From positions 1 to 64,000 of the forward strand of contig NZ_BMFJ01000002.1 in NCBI RefSeq assembly GCF_014638275.1: a DNA stretch of 64,000 nucleotides, written 5' to 3'. Both the position numbers and the translations under genes were made by a program. The stretch is from Primorskyibacter flagellatus. Its GTDB lineage: Bacteria; Pseudomonadota; Alphaproteobacteria; Rhodobacterales; Rhodobacteraceae. Shown in pieces: positions 16,595 through 25,105 of this stretch (its first letter is position 1; every line of letters starts with the position of its first letter). The notes below the pieces were generated by a model. It was not told where the DNA came from. It did not search any database and worked only from the letters and a program-made list of their open reading frames with translations.

Positions 16595-19500
16595 TCAGAG
16601 TATCAGCGTGGCGGTCTTGGGCGCGCCCCGCCCCACGAGGGCGGAGAGCTGGTAGATGCGGATGCCGAGCGTGTCGCCGGGGCCGAGCGGCGCGCCCCAG
16701 TCGGCGGTCTGCTGTGCGGCGCCGTAGACCGCGCTGGTGGTGGCCGTGCTCAGCACCCGCTTCACGGTCGCCCCGTCTAGGATCTCGACCTCGTAGGCCT
16801 CCAGCTCCTCCGCCAGCGGCACCTCGAGCCCGCCCCAGCTGTCGGCCGCGAGCGCGCGGGACCGGCGCGCCCAGCGGATGGTCAGGTCCCCGACAGTGCG
16901 CGGCCGGCGCCACGGCTGCTCGACATGCGCGACGGAGAACGGCCGCAGCCCGACGCCCACCGGCGTGAAGGCCTGCGCCACATAGGTCTCGTCGCTGACC
17001 GGCCGGCTAGCCGGGCCGATGCGCCAGTTCCACGGGATGCCGAGATCGGCCTCGGCGATCGGTAGCGACGCCAGCGCGGTGTCCAGCAACACGACCCGCG
17101 CGCCCGTAGGCGCCGGATTGCCCATGGCAACCTCGGTGCCGCGCTGGCCGCGCAGGAGCCGGGTGACCCGATACCGGCCGGGGGCGATCAGTTCGGCTGC
17201 ACCCGCCTGCACGATCTCCCAGACGCCGGGCGCACTCTCGATGGCGAGCGCATTGGCGCTGCCGAACAGCGTCAGGTCGGTGACGCTTTCCAGCGTGCCG
17301 GTCAACAGGTCGACGACCAGCGTATTGCCGAGATCGAAGCGCGAGGTGGGGCCCGCGTAGAAGTCCGAGACCAGCATCCCGATCCGGGCGCGACTGCCGA
17401 ACGTGGTCAGCAGCTCGAAGCCATCGGTCGCGGGGCTGCGGAACACCGCCATCTCGCCGGGCCAGGGTACGGCATGCGCCGCGACCAGCGGCCGGTGCGC
17501 GGGCTGGTCCTCGGTCAGCTGCGGCAGGTCCATCAGCACCGCGTCCGGCGCGCCGAACACGACCGCCCGCGTCAGCGACGCCGCGCGGGGATCGCCGGGC
17601 GGTAGATCGTAGGTCGCCCGGTCCTGCCGGACCGCCTCGATGCCGCGCGCCTCGGCGTCGGCGATGGAGACGAGCCGCAGATCGACCAGCCGCCCGTCAT
17701 GCGCGAGCCGGATTGGGTCGGCCGGATCGAGCGCGAGCCGCGAGGGCGGCAATCGGAATGCCGCCGTCTCGCGCCCCACCCATGCCTCCATCAGCGCGCG
17801 GCGGCAGCGGCGCTCAGCCTCTTCGGGCGGCACCGCCATCGGGAAGCTCTCGGACGCGATCCGGGTCGTGTCCACGGTGATGCGCCGCGCCTCGACGAGG
17901 GCGGCGTCGTAATCCTCATCCGCCCGCGCAACCTGCCATTTCAGCGCCTGCGGCAGTTCGGTCTCCTGGCCGCGCGTCAGTTCCAGCACGTCGCCTTCGC
18001 GGGTGGACACCAGATCGTCGGGCGCGAGGGTGGCGACGGGCTCCCGGCCCCGCATGATGAAGCGGATCGCGCCCTCGGTCTCGACGGCGTCGAAGCCGAT
18101 ATGCCGCGACAACGTGGTGATCGAGGCGCGCGGGCACTCCAGTACCGTGATGGAGTAACCCTCGACGGAGCCCCAAAGCCCGGTGATATCGATCCGGGAC
18201 TCGGGCAGCCCGGCGCGCAGGCAGAGATGCCGGACCAGTGCGGCCAGCGACACCGCGCCGAGCCGCCCGGTCAGCCAGTGGCCGAGCCGCCAGTTCGCCC
18301 CGTCCGTCCAGACGTCGGTCAGCGCCGGAAAGAATGGGTACGGCCGCGCGTCCCAGGTCCATGCGGCGCATTCGGTGACGTGCACCATGCGGCCGCCATA
18401 GACCGAGGACACCGGGTTGTTCGCCGGGGTGCCCCACCAGAGGTACGTCGCCTCGAGATAGGCCCGCTGGATGGCATCATCTCGCCAGCCCCGCGAAAAA
18501 TGCGGCGTGAAGCTCTCCGAGGACTTGGGATCGAAGAAGACGTTGGGCTGGTTCGTGCCCCGGTCGATGGCCGGACAGCCCAACTCGGTGAACCAGATCG
18601 GCTTGGACTCCGGCGCCCATGCCGTCGGCGCGCCGCTCTCGACGCCTCCGGGACGGTCGTAGTGCGGGTTCGACCACCAGGCGCGCAGATCCTTGTAGCG
18701 GAACACCCATGGCTTGGCCGCCGTGCCATCTGTGATCGCGGTGCGGACCTGCGCGGAGCGATCCGTCGCGCTGGCGTAGAACCAGTCGAAGCCTTCGCCG
18801 CCCGCGATATTCCCCTGCAGGTAGGCCCGGTCGTAGATCGCGGGCCAGCCCTCGGCCGCATCCGCGTGCTCGAACCCGTCGCGCCAGTCGGAGAGCGGCA
18901 TGTAGTTGTCGATGCCGACGAAATCGATCTCCGGGTCGGCCCAGAGCGGATCGAGGTGGAAGAACACGTCGCCGCTGCCGTCGCCCGGCTGGTGCCCGAA
19001 ATACTCCGACCAGTCGGCGGCGTAGCCGATCTTGGTCCCGGCCCCGAGGATCGACCGCACATCCGCGAGGAGGTCCCGGCAGGCCTGCACCGCCGGATAG
19101 GTGGCCGCGCCCGAGCGGATCGTGGTCCGCCCCGGCATCTCGGTGCCGATCAGGAAGGCGTCCACCCCGCCCGCCGCCGCACAGAGATGGGCGTAGTGCA
19201 GCACCATGCGGCACAGGCCCCAGTCGCCGGGCGCGCCTGTCCAGCTGACGCTCTCGCCTGAGACGCTGAAGCTCTCGGGCGTTGCGGTGCCAAACAGTGC
19301 GGACACCTGCGTCGCGGCCGTGGCGGTCTTGTCCACCGTCCCCGCGAACCCTGCCGCGGGAGAACAGGTGATCCGCCCGCGCCAGGGGAATGCGGGCTGG
19401 CCGGTCTCGGCGGCGTTGTCGGAATACGGGTTCGGCAGCGTGTTGCCGGGCGGCACGTCCATCAGGATGAAGGGATAGAAGGTCACGCGCAAACCTCGCG

Positions 19501-20560
19501 CCTTCATCTCCTGGATCGCCTGCACCACGGCGAAGTCGGAAGGCGTGCCGCCATAGACCGGGCGGTCCTGATCGTCGCGGCTGACGAGGAAGGCATTGGC
19601 GCGGCTGACGCCGTTCACCGACCAGCTGGCGGGCGTGGTCGACTTGGCCGACACCTCGACGCCAGGTCGAACCTTGCAGGATCCCGCGCGCAGGTCGTCG
19701 CCGAACCAGGCCACGACGAGGCTGACGCTCTCCACTGCCGGAGCCATGGCCTGCAGCCGGTCGAGCGCTTCGACCATGTCGGTGGAGTCGGCCAGCGCAT
19801 TCAGGTTCTCGGGCACCGTCGCGCCGCCATCGGTCTTGCGGATCGCCTGCGTGGCATAGGTGAACTCGCCCGAGGCCGGGATCATGGTAACAGCGCGCGT
19901 CAGCCCCTCGGCCGTGTCGGGATCGGCGAGCGGGCGGAACACCTCGAAAGAGAGCTGCGGCAGGCGGTTGCCATAGGTCGAGAGCGCCAGCTCCTCGAAG
20001 ACCACATAGGCCGTTCCGCGATAGGCGGGCGTGCTGACGGCACCCATCCTCGCGGCGATGAACCGATCGGCAGATTGTGCTTCATCGCCGGGATACCAGC
20101 GCCAGGTGACGCCGGAGAGGTCCATCGGCTTGCCGTCGGCCCAGATGCGCCCGATGCCGGTGATCGGGCCCTCGCAGAGCGCCACGGCGAAGCTGGCATA
20201 GTAGAGATACTCGGTGGTCTTGACCTTGCCGCCTCCGCCGCCCTTGCCACCGCCCTGCGTGGTGGTCTTCGTCTCCTCACGGAAATCCGTCGCCCAGATG
20301 ATGTTGCCGCCCATCCGCATCCGTCCGTAGAGCCGCGGGATGACCGCGCCTTCGGTGGCGGAGGTGATGCGCAGCGTGTCGAGACGCGCGCCCTCGATGC
20401 GCTGCGTCGGCGCCAGCGACGAGATGATCCAGCTGTCGACGACCGAGCCGATGGTCGAGCCGATGAAGCCACCGATGGTCGCGGCGCTGACGCCGAGGAT
20501 CGCACCGCCGATCGAACCGCCAATGGCGGCGCCGGCCGCGCCGAGAACGAGGGTGGCCAT
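16595..20560 (-). CDS. GTA-type baseplate/tail-tip megaprotein (TIM-barrel-like domain)
   Basis: A 1321-residue tail-tip protein. It starts with a Gly/Ala-rich segment (GAAGAAIGGSIGGAILG), typical of phage host-specificity proteins. The centre (about residues 480-680) has a glycoside-hydrolase TIM-barrel-like region (GTKIGYAADWSEYFG, IDFVGIDNYMPLSDWRDG, IWFTELGCPAIDRG), as in GTA gp15. The C-terminal third is rich in beta structure. It is the last gene of the conserved order DUF2460, DUF2163, NlpC/P60, tail tip. It probably contacts the cell envelope; the TIM domain may be structural rather than enzymatic. Confidence 0.88.
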   Translation of the reverse strand: MATLVLGAAGAAIGGSIGGAILGVSAATIGGFIGSTIGSVVDSWIISSLAPTQRIEGARLDTLRITSATEGAVIPRLYGRMRMGGNIIWATDFREETKTTTQGGGKGGGGGKVKTTEYLYYASFAVALCEGPITGIGRIWADGKPMDLSGVTWRWYPGDEAQSADRFIAARMGAVSTPAYRGTAYVVFEELALSTYGNRLPQLSFEVFRPLADPDTAEGLTRAVTMIPASGEFTYATQAIRKTDGGATVPENLNALADSTDMVEALDRLQAMAPAVESVSLVVAWFGDDLRAGSCKVRPGVEVSAKSTTPASWSVNGVSRANAFLVSRDDQDRPVYGGTPSDFAVVQAIQEMKARGLRVTFYPFILMDVPPGNTLPNPYSDNAAETGQPAFPWRGRITCSPAAGFAGTVDKTATAATQVSALFGTATPESFSVSGESVSWTGAPGDWGLCRMVLHYAHLCAAAGGVDAFLIGTEMPGRTTIRSGAATYPAVQACRDLLADVRSILGAGTKIGYAADWSEYFGHQPGDGSGDVFFHLDPLWADPEIDFVGIDNYMPLSDWRDGFEHADAAEGWPAIYDRAYLQGNIAGGEGFDWFYASATDRSAQVRTAITDGTAAKPWVFRYKDLRAWWSNPHYDRPGGVESGAPTAWAPESKPIWFTELGCPAIDRGTNQPNVFFDPKSSESFTPHFSRGWRDDAIQRAYLEATYLWWGTPANNPVSSVYGGRMVHVTECAAWTWDARPYPFFPALTDVWTDGANWRLGHWLTGRLGAVSLAALVRHLCLRAGLPESRIDITGLWGSVEGYSITVLECPRASITTLSRHIGFDAVETEGAIRFIMRGREPVATLAPDDLVSTREGDVLELTRGQETELPQALKWQVARADEDYDAALVEARRITVDTTRIASESFPMAVPPEEAERRCRRALMEAWVGRETAAFRLPPSRLALDPADPIRLAHDGRLVDLRLVSIADAEARGIEAVRQDRATYDLPPGDPRAASLTRAVVFGAPDAVLMDLPQLTEDQPAHRPLVAAHAVPWPGEMAVFRSPATDGFELLTTFGSRARIGMLVSDFYAGPTSRFDLGNTLVVDLLTGTLESVTDLTLFGSANALAIESAPGVWEIVQAGAAELIAPGRYRVTRLLRGQRGTEVAMGNPAPTGARVVLLDTALASLPIAEADLGIPWNWRIGPASRPVSDETYVAQAFTPVGVGLRPFSVAHVEQPWRRPRTVGDLTIRWARRSRALAADSWGGLEVPLAEELEAYEVEILDGATVKRVLSTATTSAVYGAAQQTADWGAPLGPGDTLGIRIYQLSALVGRGAPKTATLIL

Positions 20561-20569
20561 ATTCGGGTC

Positions 20570-21016
20570 TCAGCGTTGTGGGAAGAGGAAGGCGAAGGCG
20601 ATGCGCCGCCCCCAGGGGAGGGTGAGCGGCTCTTCGATTACGCCGAGCCGCTCGTAGGCGTGGAGGAAGGAGCCGGGACCGGTCAGGATCCCGACATGCT
20701 TGGCGATGGCTCGGGGCTTCATGCGGAAGAGGACCAGCGCGCCGGGTCCGGCCGCCGCCGGTTCCACCTCGGTCATCATGCGCCGCGCGCCCTCGGCCAG
20801 CACCTCGCGCGGGCCGGTCTCGCTCCAGTCGCGGCTGTAGGGCGGGATCGGGAAGGGCTCCGGCCCCGCCACCTCGCGCCAGACGCCCCGGGCCAGCCCT
20901 AGGCAGTCGCAGCCAACGCCGCGCAGGCTGGCCTGGTCGTGGTACGGCGTGCCGAGCCAGGACCGAGCGATGGTGACGACGCGTACGGGGTCGGCCAATG
21001 CAAGGAGTTGCGTCAC
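20570..21016 (-). CDS. NlpC/P60-family tail peptidase
   Basis: A 148-residue cysteine peptidase of the NlpC/P60 fold. The catalytic Cys is in GVGCDCLGL (Cys38 by family alignment), with the partner His in AKHVGIL. In GTA-like tails this protein (gp14) trims peptidoglycan during DNA entry. The start overlaps the DUF2163 stop by 4 bp, and the stop is 9 bp before the tail-tip gene, consistent with co-translation. Confidence 0.88.
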   Translation of the reverse strand: MTQLLALADPVRVVTIARSWLGTPYHDQASLRGVGCDCLGLARGVWREVAGPEPFPIPPYSRDWSETGPREVLAEGARRMMTEVEPAAAGPGALVLFRMKPRAIAKHVGILTGPGSFLHAYERLGVIEEPLTLPWGRRIAFAFLFPQR

Positions 21017-21897
21017 AGCACGCCTCCCTCGTGGCCGCCATCCTTGGTGGCGTAGCGCAGCACGGCATCCTGACCGGGGATGTGCGGGAAGCCGCGGAAG
21101 TTGGCGATGTTCGCGAACTTGGCCCCGCAGGTCTCCATGCGCTTGTCGCAGCCCGCGCGGATGGTGAAGGCGTCGCCCTCGGCGATCGCGCGCACCGGCG
21201 CTTCGAGCAGCGTCAGAACGGCGATGCCGTCGGTCACGTCATGGCCGAGCACCTCGGTGCGCCGCCCCGCGTTCGCGCCGCTCGTCCAGTCCAACGTCCC
21301 GAAGGTGAACCAGCCGGAGACGAACCCGCCGAGCCCCGAGGCGGTGAACGCCCGGTCGCGCAGGAGATCAATGACGGCGCCTGTGCCTTTGTACGTCGGG
21401 TCCTCCAGATCGACACCGCAGCGCGCGTCGCCGAGCGCGGCATCGCAGGTCGCCTGAAACGTCCGCCCCACCGTCTGGCCCAGCACATGGGCGAGCGAGC
21501 GGACTTCGGCGACGAAGGCCAGACGCCCGCGCCGGATCTGACCGATGGCGCCGCGCCGCATCAGCACGCGCTGGCCCGTGTCGGCCCAGTTCACCCGCCA
21601 GACCTCGACCTCGGCGTTGTCCCAGCGGCCGTCGAGGATGTCGGTCTCGGTGATCCGGTCCGAGGTCAGCACGCCCTCGGCATCCTGTGCATCGACGGAC
21701 AGGTCCGAGCCCGATCGCACCTCAGAGGCGGTCAGCCCGCTTTCCGGCTCGAAGTCGGTCCCGTCGAATATGAGCGTCCGGTCGTGATCGGTGAAGCCGA
21801 AGGTGACGCCATCGGCGCGGGTGATCCGCCAGCACCAGGCGAGCGTGGTCGTACCCTCGTCGAGATGGGCCTGCAGCGCGGGCGAGAGGGATTTCAT
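21013..21897 (-). CDS. DUF2163 phage tail protein (GTA gp13-like)
   Basis: A 294-residue protein with the DUF2163 pattern: WRITRADGVTFGFTDHDRTL near the N-terminus, then ESGLTASEVRSG, and a C-terminal CDKRMETCGAKFANIANFRGFPHIPG segment with paired cysteines. These features are typical of the GTA gp13 iron-sulphur-type tail protein. It lies directly upstream of the NlpC/P60 gene with a 4-bp overlap. It probably forms the hub between distal tail and baseplate. Confidence 0.88.
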   Translation of the reverse strand: MKSLSPALQAHLDEGTTTLAWCWRITRADGVTFGFTDHDRTLIFDGTDFEPESGLTASEVRSGSDLSVDAQDAEGVLTSDRITETDILDGRWDNAEVEVWRVNWADTGQRVLMRRGAIGQIRRGRLAFVAEVRSLAHVLGQTVGRTFQATCDAALGDARCGVDLEDPTYKGTGAVIDLLRDRAFTASGLGGFVSGWFTFGTLDWTSGANAGRRTEVLGHDVTDGIAVLTLLEAPVRAIAEGDAFTIRAGCDKRMETCGAKFANIANFRGFPHIPGQDAVLRYATKDGGHEGGVL

Positions 21898-22136
21898 CGG
21901 CAGGTTCCCATCATGCGGTCATCGAGATCGGCGATCCAGCCCGCCCATGCAGGCGGCACTTCCGCGACGGACTCCGCAGGCGGTCGGGCGAGCCGCGCCT
22001 CGGCGTAGGAGGCGCAGCCGGCGTCACCACCGCCCATCGTTGCGGCGCAGCCGGTCAGCAGGATTGCCAGCGCCGCGGCCGTCACGAACCGCGCCGCGCC
22101 CGCGCTCGACACGCAGGTTCTTGTTTTCCATCGCAT
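21894..22136 (-). CDS. Rz1-like outer-membrane spanin lipoprotein (nested)
   Basis: An 80-residue lipoprotein candidate. A basic N-terminus and hydrophobic stretch (FVTAAALAILLTGC) end in a lipobox with Cys30. The gene starts at 22136, inside the Rz-like gene but in another frame, which is the classic nested Rz/Rz1 arrangement. The mature part is about 50 residues. It would pair with the inner-membrane subunit to breach the outer membrane. The stop overlaps the DUF2163 start by 4 bp. An unrelated phage lipoprotein is the alternative. Confidence 0.55.
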   Translation of the reverse strand: MRWKTRTCVSSAGAARFVTAAALAILLTGCAATMGGGDAGCASYAEARLARPPAESVAEVPPAWAGWIADLDDRMMGTCR

Positions 22137-22254
22137 CGCGTTCCGCCTCCCGTTTGCCTTCGCGCTTCCCTTCCGTGCGCCCCCAGACCCGGCCAAGGAC
22201 GACACCTCCGACCGCGCCGATAGCCGCGACCAGCCAGATGAGGAGTTCAGCCAT
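22024..22254 (-). CDS. Rz-like inner-membrane spanin candidate
   Basis: A 76-residue protein with one N-terminal membrane segment (LLIWLVAAIGAVGGVVLGRVWG) followed by a highly charged Lys/Arg/Glu region (TEGKREGKREAERDAMENK) that could be coiled coil. This fits an i-spanin, though it is short. The lipoprotein gene at 21894-22136 starts within it in another frame. It lies in a lysis cassette with lysozyme and several tiny membrane proteins. Confidence 0.5.
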   Translation of the reverse strand: MAELLIWLVAAIGAVGGVVLGRVWGRTEGKREGKREAERDAMENKNLRVERGRGAVRDGRGAGNPADRLRRNDGRW

Positions 22255-22333
22255 CGTCCCGCTCCTCGCGTGCGGCGACGACGAAGACGCCGAGGCAGCC
22301 GCCCAAAATCATCCCTGCGAGGAACTCAAGCAT
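22247..22333 (-). CDS. 28-residue membrane protein in the lysis cassette
   Basis: A very short ORF bridging two genes. It starts at ATG 22333, overlapping the end of the 76-residue membrane protein gene, and stops at 22247, overlapping the Rz-like start. The product begins MLEFLAGMILGGCLG and is a single Gly-rich membrane helix with a charged C-terminus (REERDDG), similar in style to DUF3789-like small proteins. The interlocked overlaps on both sides support it being translated. Role unknown. Confidence 0.5.
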   Translation of the reverse strand: MLEFLAGMILGGCLGVFVVAAREERDDG

Positions 22334-22556
22334 CGCCGCGGAACCCGCGCTCGATCCGGTCGCGCAGGCCGATCAGGCCCAGACCGAGGAACATGAGCCC
22401 CGCGGGCGAGGCGTCGGCTGAGCCAGCGAGCAGCGCGACGAGGCGGGACAGTTCCCCGAACGGCCCGGTCGCGGGCAGTGCGAGGGAGGCGATGCCCGTG
22501 AGCATGGCGAGGCATCCCGCCCACCAGGTGAGCGAGTTGGGGCGAACGTAGCGCAT
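22326..22556 (-). CDS. small two-helix membrane protein of the lysis cassette
   Basis: A 76-residue protein with two predicted membrane helices (SLTWWAGCLAMLTGIASLAL and GLMFLGLGLIGL) and a basic C-terminus (RDRIERGFRGDA). It lies 5 bp after the lysozyme stop in the same operon. It may be an accessory holin or antiholin; I do not recognise the family. Confidence 0.6.
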   Translation of the reverse strand: MRYVRPNSLTWWAGCLAMLTGIASLALPATGPFGELSRLVALLAGSADASPAGLMFLGLGLIGLRDRIERGFRGDA

Positions 22557-22561
22557 GGGGC

Positions 22562-23212
22562 TCAGGCCCTCCGGATCAGGGTGGAGAAGAAAGCGGCCAG
22601 CCGGGCGAACCAGTCGGTCGGCGCGGTGGGTGAAGGGGCGAGTACCGGAGGCGTCCGCGACGGCTCGCGAGCCAAGGCCAGCGCCTCATCCTCGGTCAGG
22701 CGGCGGATCGGCCGCGAGAAGTCCACGCGACCCGTGCGATCCACGGACCAGACCGGGATCGTGCCGCCGGGATAGCGGCCATGGCGAAACAGGTCGCGCT
22801 CGGCTTCCCGGCGGGGAATGATCGAGGCCGGTCGCCGCCAGTTCAGAAACGCGTCGGCGGCTGCAACGCGATTGCCGGCGTTAAGGTGTCGGGTCAGCGC
22901 AGCCTTCGCGATGCCGCCCGTGTTGTAGTGGAACGAGACCAGCGCATCGAACTCGTGCGGCGCCAGCGGCACTTTCACGGCGTGCAGGACGGCGGCCTCG
23001 TAACGCGCAAGGTCGGTGCGGAAGACACGGAAGGCATCGCGGATCCCAGCATCGAGGTCCGCGGGCATGCCGCGCGGCATGGTGGCCGGATCGGGCCGCC
23101 CGGCCGCGGCCGTGTGGCCGATGCCGAAGGTCCAGACCTGTTTCACATCAAGATAGGGCCCGGGCACGAGTCCTTCGTGCCGGACGAGGGCCAGCAGGCC
23201 CCGGTCGGTCAT
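22562..23212 (-). CDS. phage lysozyme (GH24 endolysin)
   Basis: A 216-residue muramidase. Counting from ATG 23212, Glu13, Asp22 and Thr28 have exactly the Glu-x8-Asp-x5-Thr spacing of the T4 lysozyme catalytic triad (RHEG, LDVKQVWTFGIGHT). It would cleave peptidoglycan to release phage. There is no signal peptide, so it depends on a holin. The C-terminal ~60 residues are a Pro-rich linker and a hydrophobic tail. An alternative ATG lies 6 bp upstream. Confidence 0.9.
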   Translation of the reverse strand: MTDRGLLALVRHEGLVPGPYLDVKQVWTFGIGHTAAAGRPDPATMPRGMPADLDAGIRDAFRVFRTDLARYEAAVLHAVKVPLAPHEFDALVSFHYNTGGIAKAALTRHLNAGNRVAAADAFLNWRRPASIIPRREAERDLFRHGRYPGGTIPVWSVDRTGRVDFSRPIRRLTEDEALALAREPSRTPPVLAPSPTAPTDWFARLAAFFSTLIRRA

Positions 23213-23222
23213 GTGCATGGGA

Positions 23223-23354
23223 TTACCGGAGAAGCGAGAGGAGCAGGATCAGTGCCGCGACGGCGAGGCCGGTGCGCAGACGGTGGGCGAAGGCCGCTCT
23301 TGGGTCGGCCGGGTCACAGCGGAGAGCGCGCGCGAAACGAATGAGCTCATTCAT
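23223..23354 (-). CDS. 43-residue membrane protein between holin and lysozyme
   Basis: A short ORF starting at ATG 23354, inside the end of the holin-like gene, and stopping 10 bp before the lysozyme. The first half is basic (MNELIRFARALR). The second half is a single hydrophobic helix (GLAVAALILLLSLL) ending in Arg. Tight packing in the lysis operon supports it as a real lysis accessory gene. Function unknown. Confidence 0.5.
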   Translation of the reverse strand: MNELIRFARALRCDPADPRAAFAHRLRTGLAVAALILLLSLLR

Positions 23355-23697
23355 CGCCGTCGCCCCGCTTGGCACTACGCAGGCGGGCCAGCAGCACTTC
23401 GATGAAGGCCGGGCCGAAGACGCCCACGAGATAGGCGGCCGATCCTGCAGCGCCTCCCGCCGGGATGGCCTCGGGCGGCAGGCTGAGCCAGGCGGTGATC
23501 ACGGCCATCGACAGGCTGCCCATCCCGGCGGCGATCAGGCCGCCGAGCAGGATGTGCCGCAGCGCGTCGCGCAGCCGCATCTTCGTGGTCAGCGCGTTCG
23601 TCGCGCCACCGAGTGCCCCCCAGGCGGCCAGGATCACGGCCGTCGAAGCCGCGAGCTCGCGCAGCACGGCGGCCACAAAGCTGCCGGTGTCGTTCAT
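23347..23697 (-). CDS. holin-like membrane protein
   Basis: A 116-residue protein with about three membrane helices (STAVILAAWGALGGA, ILLGGLIAAGMGSLSMAVITAW, GSAAYLVGVFGPAFIEVLLARL) and a charged C-terminus (KRGDGDE). Size, topology and position upstream of the lysozyme fit a class I holin, similar in layout to LydA-type holins. Its ATG overlaps the expected DUF2460 stop by 4 bp. Confidence 0.7.
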   Translation of the reverse strand: MNDTGSFVAAVLRELAASTAVILAAWGALGGATNALTTKMRLRDALRHILLGGLIAAGMGSLSMAVITAWLSLPPEAIPAGGAAGSAAYLVGVFGPAFIEVLLARLRSAKRGDGDE

Positions 23698-24319
23698 CGC
23701 CGGATCTCCAGCAGCGGAATGGAGTAATCGAGCCGAGCCGCTCGAGGTCGAGCGTCACGTCGAGCGCGTCGGTGTCGAAACGGACCGGTACGTCGAATTC
23801 GAAGCCCGCGGTGATGGCGACGCCAGCGCCCGGTGCGGCGCTGAAGGTGACGACGCCGGTGGCGGTGTCGACCGACCAGCCGGAGGGCTGCTCGACGCCC
23901 GCCAGCGCGATGCGCACGCTGCCGTTCACCGGCTTGGCGATGGGGCGCGTCCAGGATTGCGCGGCGGAGGCGTAGCGCTTCACCAGCTGGAAGGCGGTCG
24001 TCGCACCGTCGCCGGTGCCGATCGTCTGGTCGGTCGGCGACGGCGTGCCCGAAGGCAGGCAGGACTTGTGGTCGCCCCAGTCCTTGAATCGGAAGCCATG
24101 GAGGCGGCCGTTCCGCGCCTCGAAGAAGGCAACCACCGCCGCCAGATCGTCAGCGCGGCGGACGCCATAGGCGACGTCGTAGCGGCGGCGCGAATTGGCC
24201 CAGCTGGCGTTCCGCTCCTCGTCGCCCGAGGCGAGCTCGACGATCTGGGTGCGCCGCTCGGGCCCGCCCCGCGCGCCGCGGCTGATGTCGTCCGGAAACC
24301 GGACCTCATGGAAGGCCAT
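23694..24319 (-). pseudogene. DUF2460 tail protein (GTA gp12-like), frameshifted near the C-terminus
   Basis: About 208 residues of a DUF2460 tail protein: FHEVRFPDDISRGARGGPER at the N-terminus, then ARNGRLHGFRFKDWGDH, and FDVPVRFDTDALDVTLDLERLGS near the end. As read, the frame runs on for another 100 residues in unrelated sequence. Shifting frame at about 23727 restores the normal family ending (SIPLLEIRR) and a stop at 23694-23696 that overlaps the holin ATG as ATGA. A single missing base in the genome or the sequence therefore explains it. The protein links the tail tube to the tip. Confidence 0.8.
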
Positions 24320-24501
24320 CAGTTTTTCTCGTGTGGAAGGGAATTACAGGGCCCGCGCCATTCGTGCCCGCCAACTGCAATGGCTCATCTCTCGCCGAAC
24401 TGAACCGGTGACGGAGAGAAGCCCGACTTGCGCATGAAACGGGTCGCGTCACGGGGATTTCGGAGGGAAAACCTCCACGAATTCAATGGAGGCCCCGCCG
24501 C

Positions 24502-25098
24502 ATGCTCGAGCTTACCCTTGCGCTCGTTCTCTTTCTTTTCCCGCTCGCCTACAGTCCCGGGCCAGGCAACATGTTCTTCGCGGCCATCGGCGGGCGGTTC
24601 GGGTTGCGGGCCTCGGTCCCGGCAACGATCGGGTATCATCTGGCGACCTTCGTCGTAGCGGCCGCGATCGGCTTCGGCTTTGCCGGTGTCGCCCGCATGA
24701 GCACCGAAGTCTTCGACCTCATGCGTTATCTCGGGTCGGCGTATATTTTCTGGCTTGCGCTGAAATTCCTGCGCGCGGGCGCCACGGACGACGACAAGGT
24801 TGCGCGGCGCGCAACGGTCATGGACGGCGCAGTTCTTCTGCTGCTCAATCCGAAAGCGTATCTGATCATCGCATTGATGTTCACTCAGTTCCTACCGGTC
24901 GACGCCACTTCCGACGCCGGGCTCGTTCTCTGGATCACGAGCGTTTTCACATTGAACAACTTCGTTGCTTTCACCGTCTGGACGATCGCAGGCGATATGC
25001 TGATGCGACGGTTCAGGAGCGAAAGGAGCGCGCGCCCATTGAATATTGCCTCCGGGGTGATGCTTGCGGCCGTGGCGCTGTGGATCCTTTTCCAATGA
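24502..25098 (+). CDS. LysE-family amino-acid exporter (cargo gene)
   Basis: A 198-residue membrane protein with five to six helices and the LysE/RhtB signature SPGPGN near residue 20. Family members export amino acids or related small molecules. It sits on the plus strand between the DUF2460 and tape-measure genes, both on the minus strand, so it is a typical inserted 'moron' gene with its own expression. A GGAGG site lies just upstream of ATG 24502, and the coding end is only 8 bp from the tape-measure stop. Substrate unknown. Confidence 0.85.
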   Translation: MLELTLALVLFLFPLAYSPGPGNMFFAAIGGRFGLRASVPATIGYHLATFVVAAAIGFGFAGVARMSTEVFDLMRYLGSAYIFWLALKFLRAGATDDDKVARRATVMDGAVLLLLNPKAYLIIALMFTQFLPVDATSDAGLVLWITSVFTLNNFVAFTVWTIAGDMLMRRFRSERSARPLNIASGVMLAAVALWILFQ

Positions 25099-25105
25099 TG
25101 GGCGC

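Noticed and set aside
15538..16968. Long plus-strand open frames (up to about 500 codons) opposite the tail genes
   Set aside because: They are antisense frames of well-supported tail genes with Arg/Pro/Ala-rich translations, typical of high-GC antisense frames.
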